Origin: Musa acuminata AAA Group | Lineage: Eukaryota; Streptophyta; Magnoliopsida; Zingiberales; Musaceae | DNA length: 64,000 bases | Reading direction: 5' to 3' | NCBI RefSeq assembly: GCF_036884655.1 | Contig: NC_088345.1 | Coordinates: forward strand, 27,569,501-27,633,500 | In this document: positions 35,313 to 45,796 of the stretch, in pieces | Numbering within the stretch: the first letter of the stretch is position 1 | Layout of the letters: each line of letters opens with the position of its first letter | Notes under the pieces: generated by a model | The model's input: only the letters and a program-made list of their open reading frames with translations | What the model was told of the DNA's origin: nothing | Databases searched by the model: none | Program-made: the position numbers and the translations under genes

Positions 35313-35758
35313 TATCACGGACAAACTTCTAAACAAGGTGTTTAATGTAATGCGTATGTATGTCCATGTCTTTTGGCATGTTCATGCCTTGTACAGCATG
35401 TAAAGGGGCGGCCGAAGGCTTAATTGTCCCATTTTAGTTGGGTTGGTGGCCTCTTTAGGCTTGTAAATAAAGGCTGTGTCATGTAGACACGTGCGAGAGA
35501 TTTTCGGTCAGTAATGGACCATTTTACCCTTTGTTGTGCCACTATTCAGAGCTTGTAAAGTCTGTTTGTAATTTGCATTGTCTATGAAGTATTTTTCGGA
35601 GATGTTTGCTTGTGGATCTCGATTGAGGCGTTCTCTCTAACCCGTTCTCTCTTTTGGTGGTCCTAAGGGACAATGGGAGGCTTCAGGGAGGCTGACCTTT
35701 GCGGACGGGCACGCAAGGGTGCTGCACGACTTAGGCAAAACCAGCTAAGTCCGTGTCA
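35313..35758 (+). repeat. LARD-E left LTR (446 bp)
   Basis: Ends CTAAGTCCGTGTCA just before the PBS. From about 35424 it is repeated at 37868-38204 with a few percent mismatch. Confidence 0.8.
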
Positions 35759-35760
35759 TA

Positions 35761-35772
35761 TGGTATCAGAGC
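35761..35772 (+). other. LARD-E primer binding site
   Basis: TGGTATCAGAGC (initiator tRNA-Met type), 2 bp after the left LTR. Confidence 0.88.
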
Positions 35773-37867
35773 GGGACAAGCGCTCATAGAAACACTTAGC
35801 ATGCAAATGTGGGGGACCTAGCGGGGCTGCGTTGAGGGCAATCATCACACGCGCGACCGTTTGGGGGAAAACGGGCATGGAGATGTAGGGAAAAGAGTCG
35901 CTCCGAGGAGCGGGCATCTGAGATTGGCATTCAGAGGAATGGCCAACCCTTCGTGCAAGAGGCACCACGAGAACAGACAAGCTTGGAAGAATGTGGAGCG
36001 CACAAAGGTTGGGATGGCTGAGTTTGAGCTACGGCTCAACGTTGACAACTATACTTGATGGTGCTCAAGACAAGCGAGGCGCTTGGTAATGGATGAGACC
36101 ATCCAAGGTGGAATGAGTTGCTCAACGACCAAAAGAGTTATGCAAAGCTCACAGAGGTGAGGGGAATTGCTAACTCGAAGAATTTGGTACTCATGCATGG
36201 GCTTGTATGCGGAAGATGGAATGTTCGTGGCCATCCCAAGGTGACCGAGACTCGGCGCCATGGAGCATTGAAACTTTCTCTTCGGCATGTGAAGGATACG
36301 TCCGTAGGAGGCTGACATGTGCAATGAGCTCAGCATGTTGCTAGGCCTTGAGGGGTGCAGCGGGGGCTGTATTGATGTGGAGTCGCAATCTAGCAAGTGC
36401 GTTTGCAGGAGGTAGAACAATGCACAGTTTGTTCAGCAGATCGGAGTAGTCCAAGGGGATGGTGGTCTCCGAAACAAAGAGAGATGTTGCTCTAACGGGG
36501 TAGTTATCTAGGAGGGATAAGTCCCGGCTCTCTAGAGGGAGAATCATGTGAGACGGACCTCACATGTTGAGGAGGAGTACCTCAACAAACAACAACTCCA
36601 CGTAGCTCGATGGACTGAGCAAGCGGCAAGGAGTCATCGAATGATCTCGCTTGAGAGAATGCATTGGTGTATGCATTGCGAGATCAAGTGGGGGAGCGAC
36701 CTAAAGCAACTTAAATGAAGGCACACTTGGAGTCGATATTGGAGATCGGACTCAAGGGAGGGCTGACCCGTGGAATGGTGGGCGCGAGGGCCACCATCGA
36801 CTCAATGTGAAAACGAGGAGCGGAACAACTTGGGTGTAACTTGGCGAAGTACTCAAGCCGCATGAAGCGAGCCAGCATAGAAGTTGGAACGTGGAGCAGA
36901 GGCATAGTGCTTTCCTTAGACAGAGGTCAAGGACATGAACTCTTGCAGAGGTAAGAGTAAGATCATGTTGTTCCATGGGTCCTTCATTCTGACGGAGCGG
37001 ACTCATCTTGCATGGTGCCAAAGACGAAGGGAGCTTCGGGGCACATGCACCTTATCTCGGAGAAGCATTTGATGGAGGAACTAAGGCGACTCAATTTGCA
37101 GAGGTGAAGTTGGGTACAGAAGGCCTTAGCACAGGGCAAGAGGACGCAGAGGCGGGTACTCTTGAAGAATATGCCACAGTGTTGCCATTCGAGTTGCTAT
37201 GAAGGAACCGGTGCGTAGCGGAGATTGTGCTGGTAGGGCAGAGTCCCAGGATCCAGACAATAGTGCACAAATTACAGTGAAGTTGGTGGACTTCGGGAGA
37301 TACTAGGCGATGGACTGTCCTAGAGCGGTGCTTCATCTAGGTGTGACCCAAGAGTGGGTGGATGAAGGTTGATTGCCAAAGGAGCGAACAAAATCGAAGG
37401 TGGAGGAGACCCTATGATGTTTTGGCAGAGGCCACACATGGAGGGTTCACAATTCGAGTTTATTCCATAAGGATAAGAATGCAACGGAGATGTCACCAGG
37501 AGGCGACATGGTGCAGCGGATCATGGTGGAACAGTTCGTGGCAATGCGATACACACGACTTAGACCCGTGAGGGACTAGATCATATGGAGGTATGATCGG
37601 GAGCTATTGGGAGCTCCACTTTGGTGAACAACACGACGGCAAGAAGGGCTATGGATTCAAGGAGTGAAGGCCATGGTACCGTAGAGGTGGGTCTTCCGGG
37701 CGTGCACCGAATTTTGCATCGGATGAAAACCTTGGTTATCAGCATATGGGGGCTGTGTTCCACCAAGGGAAAAGTTCAAATGCAAGTACTAGTGAGTTCC
37801 ATGGGAGGGACTTGATCATGCAGAGGTATGATCGAAGTAGCTGGAGATTTGGACTGCTCCAGAGCTC
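35773..37867 (+). other. LARD-E internal region, no gene recognised
   Basis: About 2.1 kb, noticeably more GC-rich than the surrounding Tekay and Sirevirus sequence. Several 60-120-codon frames occur on both strands, none with retroelement motifs or consistent composition. Possibly the remains of an untranslated packaged RNA. Confidence 0.6.
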
Positions 37868-38204
37868 AATAGTCCCATTTTAGTTGGGTTGGTGGCCTCT
37901 TTAGGCTTGTAAATAAAGGTTGTGTCATGTGGACACGTGCGAGAGATTTTTGGTCTGTAATGGACCATTTTACCCTTTGTTGTGCCACTATTCAGAGCTT
38001 GTAAAGTCTGTTTGTAATTTGCATTGTCTATGAAGTGTTTTTTGGAGATGTTTGCTTGTGGATCCCGATTGAGGCGTTCTCTCTAACCCGTTCTCTCTTT
38101 TGGTGGTCCTAAGAGAAAATGGGAGGCTTCGGGGAGGCTGACCTTTGTGGATGGACATGCAAGGGTGCCACACGACTTAGGCAAAACCAGCTAAGTCTAT
38201 GTCA
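37868..38204 (+). repeat. LARD-E right LTR, 5' truncated
   Basis: Repeats the last 335 or so bp of the left LTR from TAGTCCCATTTTAGTTGGG to CTAAGTCTATGTCA. The initial segment is replaced by unrelated internal sequence and no PPT is evident. Confidence 0.8.
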
Positions 38205-38230
38205 AGACGTGAGAGACTTATGTTTGGTGG
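38205..38230 (+). repeat. TEK-A 3' LTR, part 2 (26 bp between two insertions)
   Basis: AGACGTGAGAGACTTATGTT continues the LTR exactly where LARD-E interrupted it, and ends in GGTGG, the left target copy of GYP-B. The equivalent 5' LTR site is at about 28913-28938. Confidence 0.9.
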
Positions 38231-38523
38231 TGTTAGGACTCTAGCTAGGAGAGTCCTAATTGAGAGGGACATTCATGTAAAACTGTTATGACTTTAGCTA
38301 GGAGAGTCCTAATTAAGAGGGACATCCATGTAAAACTGTTAGGACTTTAGCTAGGAGAGTCCTAATTGAGAGGGACATTTATGTAAAACTGTTAGGACTT
38401 TAGCTAGGAGAGTCCTAATTGAGAGGGACATTCTGTTAGGACTCTAGCTAGGAGAGTCCTAATTGAGAGGGACATTCTGTTAGGACTCTAGTTAGGAGAG
38501 TCCGAATTGAGAGGGACATTCAT
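38231..38523 (+). repeat. Six-unit tandem array of the LTR start
   Basis: Units begin TGTTAGGACT or a variant at 38231, 38284, 38337, 38390, 38434 and 38479 (spacings 53, 53, 53, 44, 45). Each contains the inverted repeat TTAGGACTCT / AGAGTCCTAA or a close variant. The 3' LTR has four units (58920, 58973, 59026, 59070); the LTRs of GYP-I, GYP-F and solo P have one. Confidence 0.95.
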
Positions 38524-38644
38524 GTAGGAGGTTTTTTCTTAGAGAAAAATTAGGAGTTGTAAGGGAATAGGAGTCCTATTAGGAGTTGGTTAGAAGTAAG
38601 AGTCTTAAGTAGGAGTCCTATTAGGAGTTAGGGTTTAGAAGCCC

Positions 38645-38652
38645 TATAAATA
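38645..38652 (+). promoter_or_regulatory. TATA box of the GYP-B 5' LTR
   Basis: TATAAATA in a GCCCTATAAATAGCC context. The same site is at 59237-59244 in the 3' LTR and is conserved in the GYP-I, GYP-F and P LTRs. Confidence 0.7.
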
Positions 38653-38790
38653 GCCCCATGTATTCCTCCTCTTTTCTCAAGCAATAGATGAATCTTTTCT
38701 GCAGCCTTTGAGCAGCAACTTGGAGGGAGGAACCCCTATAGAGTTCCAAGGAGGCCGATCCCCTAAAGAGATCAACCCCAAGTTTAGAAT

Positions 38791-40072
38791 TGTTAGGATC
38801 GGAGCGGCACTAAGAGGGGGGGGGTGAATTAGTGCAGCGGATTAAAACTTCGATTTTAATCAAAATCTTTCGTACGTTAAGAACGAAACTTGAGAAATTT
38901 AACTTGAAGGCGTATTCTTAAAGTTGCGCAGCAAGAGTAATACAAACTAAAGCAGTAAGAAGATTTGCAGTAATGTAAATGACAACAATAAAAAGCAAAC
39001 CAGAGATTACGCCGATTTTTAGAGTGGTTCGGTCAAATGACCTACTCCACTTGCGAGGCCCCTCTTCGATGAGGCTCCCACCTTCCACTAGCAAGTCTCT
39101 TGGAATGGAAGGGTAAACACCCCTCTTACAACCTTTTACAAGCAGCTCAACCTCTTACAAATTTTCAATAAGAAAGAAGGAGGAGAACTCTCTAGCAAAT
39201 TGAAAACAAGACTTGCTAAGGCTTTCTAAGACTTTTCTCTCAATCAAAATGCTTCTCAAAAGTTGTAACCTCAGTTGAGATTTGAGGGGTATTTATAGGC
39301 CTCAAGAGGATTCAAATTTTGGGCTCCAAAATTTGAATTTTCTTAGGGTTTCCGGTGCTGGAGGTGCCACCGCCCAGCCAGGTGGTGCCACCGCCCAGGG
39401 CTCGGGTGCTGGGCGGTGCCACCGCCCAGCCAGGAGGTGTCACCGCCCAGCACTCGGGTGCTGGGCGGTTCCACCGCCCAACTAGGCGGTGCCACCGCCT
39501 ACAGTGATTTCAGCCCAACTACAGTGTTTTCAGCCACTAGTTGGGCTTCAATCTTGGCTCTCTAGTTCGCTGGTTTAGCTTAATTTTTAGCCTAAACCAA
39601 CTCTGACTTTGGGCCCAGTTGGCCCCTAACCAGGATATAGGATTATCTCTTAATCCTAATCCTAATTACAAGTGGACTACATAACCAAAACACATCCTAA
39701 GCAAATTTTCAACCGCGAACGTCGAGTCTTGTTCCGGCGAGCTTTCCGACGAACTTCTTCCGACGGACACCCTGCAAGCTCCCAATCTTTGTGATGACTT
39801 TTAACGAGTAGCCGAGCCTTCTCGGTGATCTCCGCGAGCCTCCGACGATTTCTTCGGCGAACTTCCGACACGTTCCCGATTTCTTCTCGGATGGTTCCGG
39901 CAGCATCTCCGATGATTTCTTCGGTCTCTTAAACGTCCATCGAGCTCGACTCCGGTATCCTTGCTTTATGTTTTCTGGTTATCGTAGTTAATCCTGCACA
40001 CTTAACTCAATAATATGGATTAGATCAATTAACCCATCAATTGATTATATCATCAAAATCCGAGATTCAACA
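38791..40072 (-). repeat. SIRE-C 3' LTR (1282 bp)
   Basis: Minus strand TGTTGAATCTCGGATTTTGA to GATCCTAACA. TATA box on the minus strand at 39290-39297. A palindromic GGCGGTGCCACCGCC array lies at 39361-39499. Confidence 0.95.
39361..39499 (-). repeat. Array of near-palindromic GGCGGTGCCACCGCC motifs in the LTR
   Basis: About six copies of a 15-bp near-palindrome spaced about 20-40 bp, 65-200 bp upstream of the TATA box in transcription order. The same array is at 46371-46505, and in reverse orientation at 51837-51975 and 57611-57749 (SIRE-D). Arrays of palindromes in this position are a known Sirevirus LTR trait; protein binding is inference. Confidence 0.85.
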
Positions 40073-40086
40073 ATCTCCCCCTTTTT
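40073..40086 (-). other. SIRE-C polypurine tract
   Basis: Minus strand AAAAAGGGGGAGAT adjoining the 3' LTR. Further purine runs of the same type occur at about 40123-40130 and 40504-40511. Confidence 0.9.
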
Positions 40087-41139
40087 GATGATGACAATCA
40101 ATTGATGACGGAGTTAAACATAACTCCCCCTATCTATATGCCATATTATGAGAAGATAAAAAACACTTGAATTCCATCCCATTGGATTCAAGCATAACCC
40201 GATAAGTTCTAATCGTAGAACTTTATCGTTATCCTCATTAAACAATAGTAAGTACGAAACTTCGATGAAAATCATAAGTTAAATGATACGGGACAAATTT
40301 TGCTACGACAAGAGATAAAGATTTTCAACTTGAATTGCATGATTATACATTTTAGACATGCATTCAATATGATCAATCAATCTTACGATATTTTCAAGGA
40401 TTTTGCAAGGCATATAAGATAATCATCGATCGATCACTTTTCTCAAGGATTTTGCAATTCATATTTTGTCATGCTATTAAGAATGATATAAGTCATCACT
40501 TTTCTCCCCCTTTGTCATCAACAAAAAGGAAAATGAGACTTGAAGCACATATTTTGTCATACAACGATTTTATCATTGAAAATTAAGTATGCAAAAATGT
40601 TCATTTTAGAGGAAAATTCAGCATGCATTCATATTATCTAATCTCTTCTTTCTATGAATAATAGAAATTGTAGATGTATAAGAGAGAGATTGGGATAAAA
40701 AAATTCAAGTAGTAATTTCACGAAGTCAAGATCATAATTCGAATACAAACTCATTCAAATCGTCAAATTCATGAAAATCTCAACATTACTTTTTAATCAT
40801 CACATAAGGCATTTAAAGAATTTTTGAAACATAGGAGAATGATGAATTTAAGCATACAATGTTTCAATCAAATTCAAGTCATGAATGCCAATACTTTCAT
40901 ATTTGTAAGTATCAATTCATGAATGCCAAGTGATATTATTTGTGATTCCAATTTTGCAAGATCAAGATTATGATTTAGATAAAACTTATTTAAATCAAAT
41001 CGCTAACTTGAAATTCATAATCAAGTCATCAAAGTCGATTTCGAGATTTCACAACATGTCATATGGAATTTGAAGGAGAATGAGAGATGGAAAGAAGATG
41101 AAAAACTTTACGGAAAATCCAATCAAACAAGTTTATTGT
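40087..41139 (-). other. SIRE-C 3' non-coding region
   Basis: AT-rich stretch between the pol stop and the PPT with no supportable ORF. It includes a second PPT-like motif followed by TTTGTCATCAACAAAAAG. No env-like frame is visible. Confidence 0.8.
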
Positions 41140-44100
41140 TTAGGGACAATTTAACATACCTAATTCCCTTCTAATGAATTCAAATTGGTCTTCATTCAAA
41201 GCTTTTGTAAATATATCTGCTAATTGATGCTTTGTGTCAATGAATTCTAGAACAACATCATTGTTAAAAACATGATTGCGTATGAAATGATGCCTAACGT
41301 CGATGTGCTTAGTTCTAGAGTGCTGAATTGGATTTTTAGTAAGGCATATGGCACTAGTATTATCGCATTTTATGGGAATATTTTCAAGGTGAATTCCATA
41401 GTCTTCTAATGTATTTTTCATCCAAATTACTTGTGCACAACATGCACTTGCAGCAATGTATTCGGCTTCCGCCGTAGATAGTGCAACTGAATTTTGTTTC
41501 TTGGAAGTCCAAGAAACAAGTGCATGTCCTAAAAATTGGCATGTTCCGGATGTACTTTTTCTATCTATCCTGCATCCGCCAAAATCGGCATCTGCATAAG
41601 CTATTAGATCAAATTTTTCAGATTTTGGATACCACAATCCTAAATTTAGAGTTCCTTTAAGATACCTAAATATTCTTTTAACACTCTTAAGATGAGATAA
41701 TTTAGGATTAGATTGAAACCTAGCGCAAAGTCCTACACTAAACATAATATCTGGTCTAGTCGCAGTGAGGTAGAGTAGACTACCTATCATTCCCCTATAT
41801 GTTTTTTGATCGAAACTTTCACCATTTTCATCCATATCTAACTTAGTCGTAGTACTCATAGGGGTGTTTATTGCTTTTGAATTATCCATGTTAAATCGTT
41901 TTAACAATTCTAATGTATATTTTGATTGGTTAAGAAATATACCATCACTAAGTTGTTTGATTTGTAATCCCAAAAAGAAAGTTAATTCACCCATTAAACT
42001 CATTTCAAATTCAAGACTCATACATTTGGCAAATGATTCACATTGTGATTCATCCGAAGAGCCAAACACAATATCGTCAACATAAATTTGCACAATAAGA
42101 AAATTATTTTCAAAATGTTTAATAAACAATGTAGTATCAATCTTGCCTTTGGTAAAATTATTTAAAATAAGAAAGGAACTAAGCCTTTCATACCAAGCTC
42201 TAGGAGCTTGTTTTAAGCCATAGAGAGCTTTAGTCAATTTGAATACATGATTAGGAAGAAGAGAATTTTCAAATCCGGGAGGTTGTTCGACAAATACTTC
42301 TTCGGAAATAAAACCATTCAAGAAAGCACTTTTAACATCCATTTGAAATAGTTTAAAATTATTACTACTAGCATAGGCAAGGAGCATCCTTATGGCTTCT
42401 AATCGAGCCACGGGAGCGAAGGTTTCATCGTAATCGATACCTTCTTCTTGGTTGAAACCTTTGGCCACTAATCTAGCCTTGTTTCTAACCACGATACCAT
42501 TTTCGTCTTGCTTGTTTCTAAAGACCCACTTAGTACCTATGACTAAGTGGTCACATGGTCTAGGAACAAGCTTCCATACCTCATTCCTCTCAAATTGGTT
42601 CAATTCTTCTTGCATTGCAATGATCCAAAAATCATCTTTTAAGGCTTCGTCAATGCATTTAGGTTCAATTTGAGAAAGGAAAGCGGCGTTAGCACAGAAA
42701 TTTTTGAAAGAAGAACGAGTTTGAACCCCTTTTGATGTATCTCCTATAATTTGCTCTTTTGGATGAGCATCTACATACTTCCATTCTTTTGGTAAAGAAA
42801 TTTCGGAAGAAGATGCATTCAAAAGGCTATTTTGAGGAGAGGGTTCATTTAAATTCAAATTATCAAAACCAAGATCATCATCAAAATCATTTTTCTTTAA
42901 ATCAGAAATTTCATTAAAAACTACATGAATAGACTCTTCAATTACTAAAGTTCTTTTATTAAAAACCCGAAAAGCTTTAGAAACGGAAGAGTAACCAAGA
43001 AAGATGCCTTCATCGGATTTAGCATCAAATTTTCCTAAAGCATCCCTTTCATTTAAAATAAAGCATTTACAACCAAAAACTTTAAAATAGGAGATGTTTG
43101 GTTTTTTGTTATTCCATAATTCATAGGGAGTTTTGGATAAGGATGGTCTTATTAGGACTCTATTCATGATGTAGCAAGCCGTATTTACGGCTTCGGCCCA
43201 AAAGTACTTAGGTAAACTATGTTCATTCAACATAGTTCTTGCCATTTCTTGTAGGTTTCTATTTTTCCTTTCAACTACTCCATTTTGTTGAGGATTTCTT
43301 GGAGTTGAGAAGTTGTGATTGTACCCATTACTTTCGTAAAAATTTTGAAAGTCACGGTTTTGGAATTCACCACCGTGATCACTCCGAATTGATGAAATCA
43401 TGAAGCCTTTTTCATTTTGAGTGAGTTTACAAAATTTAGAGAAACACTTGAAGCAATCACTTTTGTGAGCTAAGAAATAGGTCCAAGTGTATCTAGAGTA
43501 GTCATCCACAATCACAAAGGCATATTTGCTTCCACCTAGACTTGTTGTATCAATTGGTCCAAATAAGTCCAAATGGATCAATTGTAATGGTCTAGTAGTG
43601 CTAATTTGATTTTTTGGTTTGAAGCTTGTTTTTATTTGTTTGCCTAGTTGACATGCATCGCATACTTTGTCCTTAATAAACTTTATATTTGGAATTCCTC
43701 GTACTAATTCTTGAGATGAGATCTTAGATATTGTTTTCATGCTTGCATGGCCTAATCTCCTATGCCAAAGCCAAGCATCATCATTTACGGCGGAGAAGCA
43801 CATTTCATTACTTAGTTCATCAAGATTGATGGTATAGACATTATTTTGTTTTAAAGCAATCATAGTCATGTTATGATTTGGTTTTTCAATAATGCACATA
43901 TTTGATTCAAATCTAACGATGTAACCTTTATCGCATAGTTGACTAATACTCAAGAGATTATGTTTCAATCCATCAACTAGTAAGACATCATCAATGGAAA
44001 AATTAAATTTGTTACCAATAGTTCCCTTGCCAATGATTTTGCCCTTGTTGTTGTCTCCGAAGGTAACGTACCCTTCTTCTTTGCTAGTGAGCATAGAGAA

Positions 44101-44178
44101 ATGAGATGGATCTCCAGTCATATGTCTTGAGCATCCACTGTCGAGATACCATCTCTTGCTCCTAGCTTGTGGGTTTGT
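41140..44178 (-). CDS. pol: SIRE-C Pol (protease, integrase, RT, RNase H)
   Basis: Open from the codon after the gag TAG (44178) to 41140; the first ATG in frame is at 44121. Numbering from that Met: protease motif [14 protein letters not shown] straddles it; HHCC of integrase at H120/H125 and C154/C157; catalytic D185, D248 and E284, so the D-D spacing is 62 and the D-E spacing 35; RT with [20 protein letters not shown] at 551-570 and YVDD at 680-683; RNase H D844, E887 and D920 ([18 protein letters not shown]). The C-terminus [16 protein letters not shown]... is complete. There are no internal stops. Starting at 44121 would remove the protease active site, so translation must enter from gag. 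Acts in the virus-like particle and nucleus to make and integrate cDNA. Confidence 0.95.
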   Translation of the reverse strand, partial: TNPQARSKRWYLDSGCSRHMTGDPSHFSMLTSKEEGYVTFGDNNKGKIIGKGTIGNKFNFSIDDVLLVDGLKHNLLSISQLCDKGYIVRFESNMCIIEKPNHNMTMIALKQNNVYTINLDELSNEMCFSAVNDDAWLWHRRLGHASMKTISKISSQELVRGIPNIKFIKDKVCDACQLGKQIKTSFKPKNQISTTRPLQLIHLDLFGPIDTTSLGGSKYAFVIVDDYSRYTWTYFLAHKSDCFKCFSKFCKLTQNEKGFMISSIRSDHGGEFQNRDFQNFYESNGYNHNFSTPRNPQQNGVVERKNRNLQEMARTMLNEHSLPKYFWAEAVNTACYIMNRVLIRPSLSKTPYELWNNKKPNISYFKVFGCKCFILNERDALGKFDAKSDEGIFLGYSSVSKAFRVFNKRTLVIEESIHVVFNEISDLKKNDFDDDLGFDNLNLNEPSPQNSLLNASSSEISLPKEWKYVDAHPKEQIIGDTSKGVQTRSSFKNFCANAAFLSQIEPKCIDEALKDDFWIIAMQEELNQFERNEVWKLVPRPCDHLVIGTKWVFRNKQDENGIVVRNKARLVAKGFNQEEGIDYDETFAPVARLEAIRMLLAYASSNNFKLFQMDVKSAFLNGFISEEVFVEQPPGFENSLLPNHVFKLTKALYGLKQAPRAWYERLSSFLILNNFTKGKIDTTLFIKHFENNFLIVQIYVDDIVFGSSDESQCESFAKCMSLEFEMSLMGELTFFLGLQIKQLSDGIFLNQSKYTLELLKRFNMDNSKAINTPMSTTTKLDMDENGESFDQKTYRGMIGSLLYLTATRPDIMFSVGLCARFQSNPKLSHLKSVKRIFRYLKGTLNLGLWYPKSEKFDLIAYADADFGGCRIDRKSTSGTCQFLGHALVSWTSKKQNSVALSTAEAEYIAASACCAQVIWMKNTLEDYGIHLENIPIKCDNTSAICLTKNPIQHSRTKHIDVRHHFIRNHVFNNDVVLEFIDTKHQLADIFTKALNEDQFEFIRRELGMLNCP

Positions 44179-45744
44179 CTACAAAAGAGGATGATTTTTA
44201 GGTACCCATTTGATTTTGGGTGCCTCAAAAATTGACCCACTAACTTTGTTATTTATGATTGAATTCTTTATAGTTCCTTTAGGAACCCATATTAATTTTT
44301 GTGAACTAATTTTCCTAAATGGGCATTTGTAGGCAATATGTCCGGATTTGCAACAAAAGTTGCATTTCACATAAGAGGAAACATGTAATGTAGGTCCTTT
44401 TACGAAAGTGGTGGGATTTTGATGTAATCCTTTTACAAATCCAATTCCATTTCTATTTGCGATGTGACCCTTGTTTGCAAGGATCATATCTAATCCTTTG
44501 CTACCAACCTTAAACTTGTTTAAGGTTTCCTTAAGAAGCATATTTTCATTTTTTATTGCTTCTAAGTGCTCACACTTAGAGCATGGAGGAGTTTGAAGAC
44601 TATCAAACTTATCTTGTAGCAAAGCATGCTCTTTCTTTAAGATACTTAACTTCTTGCTAACAGTTCTACATTCATCAAATAATTCATGAAAAGCGATAGA
44701 CAGTTCTTCAAAAGATAAATCTTCATTAAATAAATCACATACCTCTTCTCCTAACGCCATTAGCGCGTAATGAGCAACTTGCTCGGTGTTGGACTCCTCT
44801 TCTTCGGATGCACTTGAATCATCCCACGTTGCCTTAAACGCCTTCTTCTTTGATGTCCTCTTTTTGGCTTGAGGACAATCGTTCTTGTAGTGTCCCGGTT
44901 TTTTGCATTCATAGCAAATCACTTGGTCTTTCTTTTGTTCAAATTTATTTTTTATATTATTTTTAAATCTGTTCTTTCTTAAATATTTTTTAAACTTTTG
45001 AGTCAAAAGTGCAATGTCATTGTCACTGTCCTCATCACTTGATGTTCCTTTCAAGTGGTCTTCTTGTGATTTGAGTGCCATATCCTTCCTGTTCTTTGGA
45101 AGGGGGTTCTCGAGCTCGTCATGAGCTTGACATGTCATTTCATAGGTCATTAGAGACCCAATGAGTTCTTCAAGAGGGAATGCTTTAAGGCCTTTGGCCT
45201 CTTGAATGGCCGTAACTTTTGGATCCCAACTTTTAGGGAGGGATCTTAAGATTTTAGTTACTAGTTCAAAGTTAGTAAAATCTTTACCAAGAGCTTTGAG
45301 TCCATTGATGACATCTGTAAACCGGGTGTACATGTCTCCGATGGACTCACTTGGTTTCATTCGGAAAAGTTCGTAAGAGTGCACAAGGATGTTGATTTTG
45401 GACTCTTTCACTCGGCTAGTGCCTTCATGAGTGACCTCAAGAGTTCTCCAAATATCAAAAGCCGAATCACACATTGAAACACGATTAAATTCGTTTTTGT
45501 CTAGTGCACAAAACAAGGCATTCATAGCCTTTGCATTTAAAGCAAAAACCTTCTTCTCCGATTCATTCCATTCGCTCATCGGAAGAGAAGATTTTTGAAA
45601 TCCATTCTCGACAATAGACCAAAGCTCAAAGTCCATAGAAATGAGGAAGATTCTCATGCGAGTCTTCCAATATGTGTAATCCGACCCATTAAACAAAGGT
45701 GGTCGTGCAATAGAATGGCCCTCTTGCATGCCGGAGTAAGCCAT
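44179..45744 (-). CDS. gag: SIRE-C Gag (521 aa), ending in TAG in frame with pol
   Basis: ATG at 45744, 39 bp downstream of the PBS. Residues 1-205 are the capsid-like region shared by all copies here. There are two zinc knuckles: residues 277-290 (CYECKKPGHYKNDC) and 461-474 (CNFCCKSGHIAYKC), both CX2CX4HX4C. Lys/Glu-rich helical stretch at 350-415, probably coiled coil. The last codons, PKNHPLL, precede TAG at 44179-44181, after which pol runs on in the same frame. Packages genomic RNA and forms the particle. Gag-Pol would require stop-codon readthrough, or this TAG inactivates the copy. Confidence 0.95.
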   Translation of the reverse strand: MAYSGMQEGHSIARPPLFNGSDYTYWKTRMRIFLISMDFELWSIVENGFQKSSLPMSEWNESEKKVFALNAKAMNALFCALDKNEFNRVSMCDSAFDIWRTLEVTHEGTSRVKESKINILVHSYELFRMKPSESIGDMYTRFTDVINGLKALGKDFTNFELVTKILRSLPKSWDPKVTAIQEAKGLKAFPLEELIGSLMTYEMTCQAHDELENPLPKNRKDMALKSQEDHLKGTSSDEDSDNDIALLTQKFKKYLRKNRFKNNIKNKFEQKKDQVICYECKKPGHYKNDCPQAKKRTSKKKAFKATWDDSSASEEEESNTEQVAHYALMALGEEVCDLFNEDLSFEELSIAFHELFDECRTVSKKLSILKKEHALLQDKFDSLQTPPCSKCEHLEAIKNENMLLKETLNKFKVGSKGLDMILANKGHIANRNGIGFVKGLHQNPTTFVKGPTLHVSSYVKCNFCCKSGHIAYKCPFRKISSQKLIWVPKGTIKNSIINNKVSGSIFEAPKIKWVPKNHPLL

Positions 45745-45782
45745 CTCTCTTGGGTATTAAACCAAATATGAGAGATAACCTT

Positions 45783-45794
45783 GCTCTGATACCA
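45783..45794 (-). other. SIRE-C primer binding site
   Basis: Minus strand TGGTATCAGAGC, 2 bp inside the 5' LTR. Confidence 0.92.
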
Positions 45795-45796
45795 CT

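Larger units (their letters stand above)
35313..38204 (+). mobile_element. LARD-E: non-autonomous LTR element without recognisable coding capacity
   Basis: Two direct repeats (35313-35758 and 37868-38204) flank about 2.1 kb. A PBS follows the first. The first repeat begins TATCACGGAC and the last ends GTCTATGTCA; the internal LTR end is GTCCGTGTCA, so the termini are imperfect inverted repeats. AGAC flanks both sides (35309-35312 and 38205-38208), a 4-bp duplication. The right LTR lacks its first 107 bp. I find no gag or pol motif inside. Confidence 0.8.
38231..38790 (+). repeat. GYP-B 5' LTR, part 1
   Basis: Starts with an array of six near-identical units, then single-copy U3/R with TATA box at 38645-38652, broken after AGTTTAGAAT by SIRE-C. 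The remaining 17 bp lie at 47084-47100. Restored length is about 577 bp against 478 bp for the 3' LTR. Confidence 0.92.

Noticed and set aside
35756..37815. Several 60-120-codon frames in LARD-E
   Set aside because: Overlapping on both strands, no retroelement motif, interior of an element bounded by direct repeats and a PBS.
39282..39485. Gly/Pro/His-rich ORFs (also 46288-46491, 51770-51991, 57544-57765)
   Set aside because: Translations of the GGCGGTGCCACCGCC array in LTRs, open in several frames.
39677..39906. Arg-rich ORFs in Sirevirus LTRs (also 46683-46912, 51421-51669, 57195-57443)
   Set aside because: Inside LTR U3 upstream of the TATA box; repeated because the LTR is repeated. No domain recognised.
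40087..41139. Possible env-like ORF after Sirevirus pol
   Set aside because: No frame of useful length on the sense strand and no signal or membrane segment.
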